Assembly: GCF_000717345.1 (NCBI RefSeq)
Contig: NZ_JNZA01000005.1
Coordinates: 180,310 to 244,309, forward strand
Reading direction: 5' to 3'
Source of the DNA: Streptomyces lydicus
GTDB taxonomy: Bacteria > Actinomycetota > Actinomycetes > Streptomycetales > Streptomycetaceae
DNA length: 64,000 nucleotides
Position numbers and translations under genes: made by a program. The notes under the pieces are model-generated. The model had not been told where the DNA came from. It saw only the letters and a program-made list of their open reading frames with translations, and did not search any database. This document shows positions 46,524 through 53,841 of this stretch, piece by piece (positions within the stretch are counted from its first letter, which is position 1; every line of letters begins with the position of its first letter).

Positions 46524-47003
46524 GCGCGTCGAACCAGCTGGATCCACCATCGATTGCCCTCGCTGCTCGTAGCAGAGCGCCCCCTCAGCCCGTGGCCGGA
46601 CCTTGAAGGGCCACTCTGTTGCTCGGGACAGTGACCTCTCGTTGCGAACGACAGCCGGGAGGTTCGCTGGGGTCTGCTGGGTTGGTCGAGAGGGCGATGA
46701 GGATCGTCGACGGTTACTGCTGGTCGGCCTAGTTGCTGTACTTCGCTGCTGTACTAGATCAGGCTGGGCATGGCTCTGACCTGGACGGGAGCTGTTTAGG
46801 GTCACCGAGCAGAACGTACTGCGGCAGAGGTGTGTCGAGAGCTGTAGCGCCGCAAGCATGACGGGGCAGCCATGCGGCCCTGTTCGGAAGTGCATAAGAC
46901 GTGGAGTGAGGCCGTGCCGCCGACTGATGGTTCGACACATCCGGCCGCGCCCTGCCTCGGTCAAGGTCTGCGATCGCCCGCTGCCTCCGGCTAAGCTGGC
47001 CTG
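46524..47003. other. Gap without a convincing gene
   Basis: About 480 bp with lower GC than the backbone. Open frames on both strands lack ribosome sites and family-like text. A CTGGTGGTG near the right end provides the start of the next gene. Possibly the remains of decayed insertion DNA. Confidence 0.5.
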
Positions 47004-47654
47004 GTGGTGGCTCAACTAGTCGCAATCGCATCGGTGCTGGTTTCTCTTATTGTTCCGTTCGCCGTCGAGTGGTGGAAGGGCACGAAATGGAGAGATGAGC
47101 AGAACCGCGTGCTCGGCGTCGATGCATGGGCAGAGCAGTTCACTCCAATCGGCACTCCGCCAGGATATTGCCATCTAAGGTATATTATTCGCAATAATTC
47201 ACCCAATGACATTACGGATGTGGCGGTTGTTCCACCCGGTCGAGATAAGCTCCGATTCGCGCCCGTAGTGCATGCCGGGAGCCAGCATTCCGAAGTTGAT
47301 CCAAATCTGCGGCAAATTGATCCTGTATTCAGCCATTATCCGGTAGAGCTACTGTTTACCGATCGCTGGAACATTATTTGGTATCAGCAGCGCGAGTTGC
47401 GGCGGGTGAAGGAAGTTAATTCGCACCCGCGCACTATCCGGGATTATGCCACCCATTCACGCAATCCCAGAGGGATGGTCGTTGCTCGACGTCAGGGGTA
47501 TCTAGTGCTCGCTGGGTGTGTTGTGGCTGCGCTCGTTTCGGTTGGCGTCTCGGCGTCAGGGCTAGGCGCCTCAGATGGTCAATCGCCGAAGCAGGGAACC
47601 CCTGAATCGCCGAAACCCAGCCATTCGCGTCCGGCAGAGAAGGCGGGGCCCTAA
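47004..47654 (+). CDS. Membrane protein, first of a related pair
   Basis: A 216-aa protein, GTG at 47004. An N-terminal membrane helix (AQLVAIASVLVSLIVPFAVE) is followed by a beta-rich domain (residues about 28-150). That domain has RYIIRNNSPNDITDVAVVPP and LLFTDRWNIIWYQQREL, a pattern like bacterial beta-sandwich 'N-S ... D-V ... P-G ... F-D ... W' domains. A second membrane helix (YLVLAGCVVAALVSVGVSAS) and a Ser/Pro/Lys tail end it. The stop overlaps the next start (TAATG). AT-richer than the backbone, consistent with transfer. Function unknown. Confidence 0.7.
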   Translation: MVAQLVAIASVLVSLIVPFAVEWWKGTKWRDEQNRVLGVDAWAEQFTPIGTPPGYCHLRYIIRNNSPNDITDVAVVPPGRDKLRFAPVVHAGSQHSEVDPNLRQIDPVFSHYPVELLFTDRWNIIWYQQRELRRVKEVNSHPRTIRDYATHSRNPRGMVVARRQGYLVLAGCVVAALVSVGVSASGLGASDGQSPKQGTPESPKPSHSRPAEKAGP

Positions 47655-48169
47655 TGGAAGACCTGTTTTTCGCCCTCGCCTCGCTCAGCACGGCTATCCT
47701 CGGTCTCGCAAGCGCGTTCGCTGCTTCGCTTTCGGCGCGAAAGCGCCGGCGGCTGGACGCGCGTTTGCAAGCTGGGCACGTCTTCGCCCATCTTGAGGAA
47801 TCGCCCACCGATGGAGCCGTTTGGGTGCTGCAGAACCGCAGTGAACATGAGGTTTACGATGTTCACTTGACAGTCCCCAATGGGCAATTCTCGTTTACGT
47901 CCATCCCTCCCGCCGGCGAGCTACGAGTAATGGCCGACCGTTCCTCTCTGCACACGCAAGAAGACCGTAACCCGGTAATGACCTTCAAGGATGGCGAGGG
48001 GCGTCGATGGCAGGTCGGCAGGTCTGGCGTGAAGGAACAAGGGAAGAAAAAAGACAAGGGTGATGTGTTTCCTTCTCTCACATCTGCCGCTGTGACAACG
48101 CTGATCGGTGTTGTCGCCACGCTCCTAGGCGCCGCTATCACTCTCCTTATCTCATGGCGGATGCGTTAG
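47654..48169 (+). CDS. Membrane protein, second of a related pair
   Basis: A 171-aa protein, ATG at 47654 overlapping the previous stop codon (TAATG). The layout mirrors its partner: N-terminal helix (DLFFALASLSTAILGLASAF), a beta-rich domain (AVWVLQNRSEHEVYDVHLTV ... PVMTFKDGEGRRWQV), a basic segment (KEQGKKKDKGD) and a C-terminal helix (LIGVVATLLGAAITLLISWR). Shared N-R/N-S ... Y/T-D-V ... F-D/D-G ... W positions indicate the two proteins are paralogous. They may form a hetero-oligomer in the membrane. No enzymatic residue pattern seen. Confidence 0.68.
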   Translation: MEDLFFALASLSTAILGLASAFAASLSARKRRRLDARLQAGHVFAHLEESPTDGAVWVLQNRSEHEVYDVHLTVPNGQFSFTSIPPAGELRVMADRSSLHTQEDRNPVMTFKDGEGRRWQVGRSGVKEQGKKKDKGDVFPSLTSAAVTTLIGVVATLLGAAITLLISWRMR

Positions 48170-48308
48170 GTCTCCAGCTGCTCTCGTGATCTTTTCTGGT
48201 GGTCATTGCCTTGCCTCCTGAGGTACTCGAATGAATTCCGGAGGGCCTCAGAAGAGGAGTTGACACGATCAGCTCCGCCACGCACTGGCTCCCGGGCAAG
48301 ATGACGCC

Positions 48309-48485
48309 GTGCACGCAGATTCGTTGGCGGGGTTGATGGGCCTACGGGGCGCCGTGGTGGATGCTGCCGGCGCTCTGTTGGGCGGATGGCTCCAGCAGCG
48401 GCACCAAGTGAAGACTGCGAAAGAGCAGAGTCGGCAGGAACGGGAGGTACGCAGCCAGTCAAGCAGTGCTCAGCCCCGGTGCTGA
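48309..48485 (+). pseudogene. Probable truncated small membrane-type gene
   Basis: A 58-codon frame starting GTG at 48309 reads VHADSLAGLMGLRGAVVDAA then GALLGGWLQQRHQVKTAKEQ and ends soon after. The first part looks like the beginning of a longer protein common on Streptomyces elements (G-L-x-G-A-V-x-G-A ... Q-R-R). The frame stops exactly where repeat copy B begins (GATCACCGCC), suggesting an insertion or deletion cut the gene. Confidence 0.45.
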
Positions 48486-48609
48486 TCACCGCCTTAGGAG
48501 TTCGATCAGGGCTCGCCTCGGCTGAAGGACTGCGTTGGTGCCTCGACTGTGCGAGATTGCGCAAGGCCCCTGCTGGACGTAGTCGTTGATGTCACTCTTG
48601 GATGTCAAA
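48484..48609. repeat. Degenerate 125-bp repeat, copy B
   Basis: Begins GATCACCGCCTTAGGAGTTC and ends near GTTGATGTCACTCTTGGATG, matching copy A at 45677 in both end blocks and spacing. The conserved ends and unrelated middles are like recombination junctions or ends of a small non-coding element. Confidence 0.55.
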
Positions 48610-48613
48610 GAAG

Positions 48614-48784
48614 CTAGCGCTTCTTGCGGATCTTGCGCTTCTTCTCCCGGGCTTCCTTCTCCCGGCGTTGAGCTACACCGTAGGCCTACCAAGCGCCTTG
48701 ATGCACCGGGCACCTGGACGTGCCCGTCACTACCTTCCGTTGGCACCGCCCGCCTGACTTCGTCGGCGCTCCGCACTTCGCCAT
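48614..48784 (-). pseudogene. Small Cys/His zinc-type protein, decayed
   Basis: From ATG at 48784 the frame reads MAKCGAPTKSGGRCQRKVVT then GTSRCPVHQGAW and stops (32 aa). The C-x9-C-x9-C-x2-H pattern fits a small zinc knuckle protein found on phages and plasmids. In another frame further along, the DNA still encodes a Lys/Arg-rich tail (REKEAREKKRKIRKKR, stop at about 48614), as in intact homologues. So the gene probably carries a frameshift between the two parts. Confidence 0.5.
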
Positions 48785-49101
48785 GTCGTCTCCCCTCGAC
48801 CTAGGGCTTAGCCCACGGTTCTGGGCACAGTGCCGCCCGAATCGACGCGTGTGAAGGCGCGTGCTCATCCAAGTGGTAGTGGACCGGCGTAGTAGGGCGT
48901 GTCCCGTGGGGAGTTGGATGTCGACCTGCGCCACGTGACTACCTCTGTGCTGAGTGCTTCGTTCGGGGGCGAACACTAGGTGGTGCGACAATCGATACGG
49001 GATCAGGTGTGTCGATCTTGGAGTAACAAGGGGGAAGGTTCCGAAGTTACTTCTCGGCAGGCGCAGGTGGGTCGTGCCGAACGCGCGAGGAGGGGTGGAC
49101 C
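48785..49101. other. Gap without a convincing gene
   Basis: About 317 bp. No frame here carries a family-like protein. The last 20 bp (GCGCGAGGAGGGGTGGACC) supply the ribosome-binding site of the PIN-like gene at 49102. Confidence 0.5.
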
Positions 49102-50283
49102 ATGACAGAGGACAATCCTGATATTGGTGAAATCAGTCAAGCTATCTCGGAGATTTCCGAGAATCCGGTCACGGGAGAAGTGCGAATTAAGCTGCGTGAC
49201 GGCCGCATGCTGGAGTTCAGCTTGGGCGTCGGTGATCGGAGTAGTGTACTTCGGCAAGTTTCCTATAGCTTCACCAGTGGTGTTATTAGCCTGGAGAGCC
49301 TAAGGGGCGACCTATTTGAGGTTGACCCGGAAGAGGTGGAATCTGGTTCGATTCAGCCGCCGGTCGTCTATCTGGATCAAGGCCACTGGAGTGCGCTATC
49401 TAATTCCATATTTGACCGTGCTCGGGTTCGGGATGAGAAAGACCTTGAAGCGGCCGAGCAGTTGATCGAATGGGCCGAGTCGGGTCGCGTGATCCTGCCC
49501 GTTTCGTCGGCTCACGCCCTTGAAACTTCGGCTCTTTTTGACGAGAGGCGACAGAATCTGGCATCAACCATTCTCAGGCTTTCGCGAGGTTGGCAGATGC
49601 GGAGCCCTGTGGCGGTGAGAATGCACGAAATGAGCGTGGTGCTATCGGAAGCGTATGCTGTTTCTGCTTCTCCGTCTGAGCTCGACATCTTCAGTCTGGC
49701 TGCTGGCGCTATGGACACGAAGAGGCGCGCAGTTAACGCATCCGATCTTCCCCCTGGCTTGTTGAAGTTGACCAATAGGCTGACGGCATTCTCTACCATT
49801 TATGACGTTCTCATGAACCCGGAGCGCGTTCCGTCTGTCGTGGCGGGTTGGCATGAGCACTTTAATAATGTGAGCGGAGATCCGGAATTTCGGGCACGGT
49901 CGCCTAAGCAGAAGGCGATTGATGGGCGTGCGATGGCTCTCAGTGATGTGCTGCAAGAGGCGATCACCGCGGCCCTCGGATTGGGAATTCCAGTTGAGGA
50001 ACGCCTAGCTTCCGTACTCTTTGCAGGGCTCGACTCCATGCCCTCCCTGCGCGTTTACGGGGATGCGATCGGTTACCGCCTGAAGAATCGCGCTAAGTGG
50101 GAGCCGAATGATTTGATCGACATTCTATTTTTGGGGTGTGCTGCCGCGTATGCTGATGTAGTTGTGGCTGAGAGAGTGGCTACCAATTACCTACAAGGGT
50201 CATGGAGGAGCGGGGACCGGCCGTGCCCAGTTGTGGCGAAGCTCCCTGAGGCTGTTGAGAAGCTCTCGCATCTACTCGATTGA
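49102..50283 (+). CDS. PIN-like nuclease candidate
   Basis: A 393-aa cytosolic protein, ATG after GAGGAGGGGTGGACC. Residues about 1-85 form a beta-rich N-terminal part (GEVRIKLRDGRMLEFSLGVG). From about 87 a PIN-like fold starts: VVYLDQGHWSALSNS (first acidic residue), then VILPVSSAHALETSALFDER (second), and near the C-terminus NDLIDILFLGCAAAYADVVV (two more Asp). D/E/D/D in this order is the metal-binding quartet of PIN-like ribonucleases. The middle is helical and atypically long. GC content is lower than in the backbone. No antitoxin is adjacent, so an RNA-cleaving defence effector is a hypothesis. Confidence 0.62.
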   Translation: MTEDNPDIGEISQAISEISENPVTGEVRIKLRDGRMLEFSLGVGDRSSVLRQVSYSFTSGVISLESLRGDLFEVDPEEVESGSIQPPVVYLDQGHWSALSNSIFDRARVRDEKDLEAAEQLIEWAESGRVILPVSSAHALETSALFDERRQNLASTILRLSRGWQMRSPVAVRMHEMSVVLSEAYAVSASPSELDIFSLAAGAMDTKRRAVNASDLPPGLLKLTNRLTAFSTIYDVLMNPERVPSVVAGWHEHFNNVSGDPEFRARSPKQKAIDGRAMALSDVLQEAITAALGLGIPVEERLASVLFAGLDSMPSLRVYGDAIGYRLKNRAKWEPNDLIDILFLGCAAAYADVVVAERVATNYLQGSWRSGDRPCPVVAKLPEAVEKLSHLLD

Positions 50284-50332
50284 CATTTGGTCTCGCGCAT
50301 CCAAACCTCTTGCCCCGCCCACCGCTCTCCCC

Positions 50333-50484
50333 GGCTCCCATCCCGTCCGCCGTCGACCCACACACCGTGGAGCGGGCGTGGTTCATGGCGTCCAGGTGGA
50401 GCGCGCCACTGTACGAACGACCTGGACGCCATGGGCCGCGTCTGCTCGGCTTTGCCTGGGTCGATGGTGGACGGGATGGGAGCC
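50333..50484. repeat. Large imperfect inverted repeat with 65-nt arms
   Basis: Left arm 50333-50397 and right arm 50420-50484 are complementary with few mismatches (outer 28 nt with two G/T pairs; a perfect inner 14-bp block CATGGCGTCCAGGT / ACCTGGACGCCATG), around a 22-nt loop. It lies between the convergent PIN-like and GntR genes. It would make a very stable RNA or cruciform structure. Possibly a terminator, a small palindromic mobile element, or a plasmid-type cis site. Confidence 0.75.
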
Positions 50485-50776
50485 CACCACGCTGGCCACG
50501 ATGTGCCCGCGGACGGGTACGGCGCCCCTCCCACCCGGTGCCGGCCGATCCCCCGCCGGAGGCATCGTCCGTAACCGTGGGTCGAAGTCGTCGGGTGCTC
50601 GCCTCATGTCCTCCGGGCTCATCCACTGTGGGCGGGCGTCGGCGCAGCCGGGGCGGAGCGGGCCGGAGGCAGGAGCGGCGCCCCGAGCGGAGCCGGGCAG
50701 CCCGCCCGGCGGAGCGGAGCGCAGCTGGGTGCTTGAGTAAGTGAAGACAGTTTTCGACAGTTGGCCGGAGCGTGGC

Positions 50777-51550
50777 TCAGACGGCGCGCAGTGCCCGGGG
50801 GCTGTCGGCGGTGATGCGGTAGGCGAGTTGGGTGCGGTCGGCGCCGGCGCGGAGTTCTTCGAGGATCAGCGGGCGTTGGTCGGTGCCGAGGGTGACGCGG
50901 GTGGCGTGGACGATGGGGGTCGCGTCGGGGATTTGGAGTGTGGCACGTTCGTCGGGCAGGGGCATGCGGGCGCTGACGGTCTCGTCCCAGGTGAGTTTGT
51001 GGCCGGCTGCGGTGAGGATGGCGTAGATCTGCTCCGGCTCTGTGTCCGGGGCTTCGCCGAGCTGTTCAGCCTCACTGGCCGCGGTGGCGAAGGGGATGAG
51101 TACGCGGTGCAGTGCGCGGGTCTCGGTGTGCGGGTCTGACAGCAGTCGGTCGACGGCGAACAGGGCCTCGCCTTCGGGGAGTCCGAGTAGCGGGCCCGTG
51201 GTGGCCGTGGTTGTGGTGCGGTAGACGGTCGGCGCCTCGACTTCGTGCCATGCCTGGTGGCCGGTGTGGAAGGTCTTGCCACTGCGGGTGATGGTCCGCT
51301 CGATCGTGGCGGCGGGGGCGGGGATGGCCCGGACGTAGCTGCCCTTGCCGTGGATGACCTCGATGAGTCCTTCCGCGCGGAGTGCTGCGATGGCCTTGCG
51401 CACGGTCGGGCGGCTGACCTGGTACCGATCGATGAGTTGGGATTCGGAGGGGAGCGGGGCTCCGGGCTTGTACTCGCCTGCGGTGATGCCGCTGCGGATC
51501 TCGGCGGCAACCTGCTGGTACAGCGCGCCGGGGCGCTGGATCTCTCCCAT
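50777..51550 (-). CDS. GntR-family repressor (KorSA-like) of the AICE
   Basis: A 257-aa GntR/HutC-type regulator. The winged HTH (LYQQVAAEIRSGITAGEYKP ... YQVSRPTVRKAIAALRAEGL) is followed by a UTRA domain (about residues 95-250) ending EELRAGADRTQLAYR. Orthologues such as KorSA of pSAM2 repress the element's transfer and replication genes. It is divergent from the SCO3933-like gene. Two copies of a 10-bp motif, one a full palindrome, lie between them and should be its operators. Confidence 0.85.
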   Translation of the reverse strand: MGEIQRPGALYQQVAAEIRSGITAGEYKPGAPLPSESQLIDRYQVSRPTVRKAIAALRAEGLIEVIHGKGSYVRAIPAPAATIERTITRSGKTFHTGHQAWHEVEAPTVYRTTTTATTGPLLGLPEGEALFAVDRLLSDPHTETRALHRVLIPFATAASEAEQLGEAPDTEPEQIYAILTAAGHKLTWDETVSARMPLPDERATLQIPDATPIVHATRVTLGTDQRPLILEELRAGADRTQLAYRITADSPRALRAV

Positions 51551-51595
51551 GCCGGGCTCTCCTCATCACCTGCTGTGTGCGGTCCTGACGTGAGA

Positions 51596-51674
51596 TGACG
51601 TCACTCGTAAGCATAAGTGCTTGCCTTCTTCGGTCAACCCATGCCACTCTCAACTCGTAAGCACGAGTGACGTC
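51596..51674. promoter_or_regulatory. GntR operator pair in the AICE control region
   Basis: ACTCGTAAGC occurs at 51603-51612 and 51653-51662, 50 bp apart. The second copy completes a palindrome, ACTCGT-AAGC-ACGAGT (51653-51668). Both copies adjoin TGACGTCA palindromes (51596-51603 and 51668-51675). The spacing of about five helical turns would suit cooperative binding and looping by the divergent GntR protein. Confidence 0.65.
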
Positions 51675-51717
51675 ATGTGACGTCTTGGCGTCTGAGTGGC
51701 CAAGGAGGCCCCAATCC

Positions 51718-52080
51718 ATGCAGTCCATCCCTGTGGACACCTCCCGACTGGGCGTACTGCGGTGCGCGGTCGGGCCTGAACCGAAGATCGCGGATTTCGA
51801 AACGAAGGAGGTCAAGAAGGACCGGGACGGCAACACGATCTACTCCGTCGCTGTGACGGTCCGCCAGGAGGGGCGCCGGGTCTCGGTGATCGAGATCGCT
51901 GTCACCGGAGAGCCCAAGGGCGTGGTCGAGGGTGCGGAAGTCCGGGTGACTGGTCTCGATGCCTTTGCCTGGGCCATGGGCGACCGGCACGGCATCAGCT
52001 TCCGCGCGGCAGCCATCACCCCCGTACCCACCGCTGGCGCACCCGTCGCAGCGTCCAACGGCAAGACGGGTGGTACCTGA
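51718..52080 (+). CDS. SCO3933-family AICE regulatory protein
   Basis: A 120-aa protein, ATG at 51718 after AAGGAGGCCCC. Text such as SRLGVLRCAVGPEPKIADFE, VAVTVRQEGRRVSVIEIAVT and DAFAWAMGDRHGISFRAAAI matches the small regulatory proteins that precede tra on SLP1/pSAM2-like elements. It is expected to act in element gene regulation. Its stop codon overlaps the tra start (TGATG). No DNA-binding motif is obvious by eye; the domain looks like an OB-type beta barrel. Confidence 0.8.
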   Translation: MQSIPVDTSRLGVLRCAVGPEPKIADFETKEVKKDRDGNTIYSVAVTVRQEGRRVSVIEIAVTGEPKGVVEGAEVRVTGLDAFAWAMGDRHGISFRAAAITPVPTAGAPVAASNGKTGGT

Positions 52081-53381
52081 TGAAGCCGACCCTGCTCGCC
52101 TTCGCCCTCGCGTTACTGGCGTGGCTCCTGATCCTCGGCAAGGAGCTGCGGCAGCGCCGGCCGGAGTGGCACTGGTACCTCACGGGCTACCCCCGCACCG
52201 CCCTGCGCGTGGTGTTCACCTGGTCCAAGGTGGCCTACCTCAACGGCCTCACCGTCTCCCGCAAGCCCACGCGTCGCGTTCTGGGGGATCTGGCGGTCAA
52301 GGGCGATCCGCTGCGCCCCCGTGCCCCGCGGATTTCGTTTCCCCGTTCCACCCCGAACGGTCTGGAACTCCTAGTGCGCTTGAGGGCCGGGCAGACCCCG
52401 ACCCCGTTCCTGGCGGCGGCCGATGCCCTCGCGCACACGTGGCGGATGCATGCCGTACGCGTCGTCTCGCCGGAACGCGGCGTTGTGTTGATCACCGCTA
52501 CCGCCAGCGATCCTCTGGAGCACCCCGACCGCCCTGCTGGGCCGGAGCCCGTGACGCTTCTGTCGGCGGTGGTCGGTGCGCTGGAGACAGGCCGTGCGTG
52601 GGTGATGGACTTCCGACGGGTGCCGCACTGGCTCATCGTCGGGGCAACCCAGTCCGGCAAGTCGACGCTCATTTCACGACTGATCACCCAACTCGCCCCG
52701 CAACCGGTCGCCCTGGTCGGCATCGACTGCAAGGGCGGCATGGAACTCGGTCTGGTAGCCCAGCGGCTCTCCGCCCTGGCCACCTGCCGTGCGGAAGCCG
52801 TCATCGTCCTCGGCGCTCTGGTCACCGACATGCAGGACCGCATGCGGCTGTGCCGTGCGGCAGGCGCCCGGTCGATCTGGGACCTGAACGAGAAGGAACG
52901 GCCGGTGCCGGTGGTCGTGATCGTCGATGAGCTGGCAGAGCTCTACCTGACCAACGGCAGCAAAGAACAGCGGGCAGAGGCCGAGCAGTGCTCGACCTAC
53001 CTCCTGCGGCTGGCTCAGCTCGGCGCGGCCCTCGGTGTCCACCTGGTCGTGGCCGGCCAACGTGTCGGCTCCGATCTGGGGCCCGGAGTCACCGCGCTGC
53101 GTGCCCAGCTGAGCGGACGGATCTGCCATCGGGTCAACGACCCGGGAACGGCGGAGATGGCGCTCGGTGACCTCAACAAGGACGCCGTGGCGGTCGCCCA
53201 GTCGATCGGGGAGGCAGAACAGGGCGTCGCGGTGACCGTCGGCGACATGGGTGCCTGGATGCGCAGTCGCTCCCGGCTCACCACGTCCGCTGAAGTACAG
53301 GAGGCAGCAGCGCAGTTCGCGGACCTGACTCCGTGCGTGCCCTGTCTGGCGAGCGTGGTGGAAGGCGGCGAGGGCGCATGA
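52080..53381 (+). CDS. FtsK/SpoIIIE-type conjugal transfer protein Tra
   Basis: A 433-aa DNA translocase. An N-terminal membrane helix (LLAFALALLAWLLILG) anchors it. The motor domain has Walker A in WLIVGATQSGKSTLISRLI (about residue 190), Walker B in PVPVVVIVDELAELYL (about 280) and the GRICHRVNDPGTAEMALGD stretch. In Streptomyces elements one such protein moves double-stranded DNA between mycelia as a hexamer. The start overlaps the previous stop. It contains a TTA codon (Leu 12), so its translation should depend on the bldA tRNA. Confidence 0.9.
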   Translation: MKPTLLAFALALLAWLLILGKELRQRRPEWHWYLTGYPRTALRVVFTWSKVAYLNGLTVSRKPTRRVLGDLAVKGDPLRPRAPRISFPRSTPNGLELLVRLRAGQTPTPFLAAADALAHTWRMHAVRVVSPERGVVLITATASDPLEHPDRPAGPEPVTLLSAVVGALETGRAWVMDFRRVPHWLIVGATQSGKSTLISRLITQLAPQPVALVGIDCKGGMELGLVAQRLSALATCRAEAVIVLGALVTDMQDRMRLCRAAGARSIWDLNEKERPVPVVVIVDELAELYLTNGSKEQRAEAEQCSTYLLRLAQLGAALGVHLVVAGQRVGSDLGPGVTALRAQLSGRICHRVNDPGTAEMALGDLNKDAVAVAQSIGEAEQGVAVTVGDMGAWMRSRSRLTTSAEVQEAAAQFADLTPCVPCLASVVEGGEGA

Positions 53382-53572
53382 GCGAGTCGGCTGCGTTTCC
53401 GCTGTTGCTGGTCTTCGGGCTGGCCACCGTGCTCCTGATCCGCTCCCGCGAGGTGCGCTGGTGGGAAGCCGGACTGATCGCCCTGTTCGGCATGTACCTC
53501 GGCCAGACGCCGTTCATCTTCGCCGCGAACGGCCTCGTGCACTGGTTCCTGACCGGCGTCAGCCACACCTAG
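53378..53572 (+). CDS. Small membrane protein (Spd-like)
   Basis: A 64-aa protein overlapping the tra stop by 4 bp (ATGA). Two hydrophobic helices (FPLLLVFGLATVLLIR and AGLIALFGMYLGQTPFIFAA) are joined by a short loop EVRWWE. Its position after tra on an AICE fits the spread (Spd) proteins that help intramycelial plasmid transfer. No homology-based proof is available here. Confidence 0.7.
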   Translation: MSESAAFPLLLVFGLATVLLIRSREVRWWEAGLIALFGMYLGQTPFIFAANGLVHWFLTGVSHT

Positions 53573-53592
53573 ACAGCAGGGAGGACCGAACG

Positions 53593-53706
53593 ATGCCCAT
53601 GCGCCGAGTCCGCTGCCCCGTCTGCAAGGGCGAGCGCTCCGCCAAGACCCGCACCGGCCACAGGCGCCGCTGCCGCTGCTGCCGGGGCACCGGCACCATC
53701 CGCTGA
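53593..53706 (+). CDS. Tiny zinc-finger protein
   Basis: A 37-aa basic protein, MPMRRVRCPVCKGERSAKTR then TGHRRRCRCCRGTGTIR, with two CxxC pairs (CPVCKG; CRCCRGTG) like one DnaJ-type zinc finger. GGGAGGACC upstream. Similar tiny zinc proteins are regular members of AICE operons between spd and rep; role unknown. Confidence 0.72.
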   Translation: MPMRRVRCPVCKGERSAKTRTGHRRRCRCCRGTGTIR

Positions 53707-53841
53707 ACCACACACCAACCTATCGGGAGTGATCGCCATGGACGTATCCGACCCAACCCCATCCATCCGTGCCGCCACGGCGGCCCACCCCGGGAGGTCC
53801 CCACCATCCCCGCCCAGAACCCCTCGGCTGACAGGCGCGCC

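Noticed and set aside
46446..47015. A 189-codon - strand gene in the island gap
   Set aside because: No ribosome site, no recognisable domain, overlaps a better supported + strand gene end; left as a gap.
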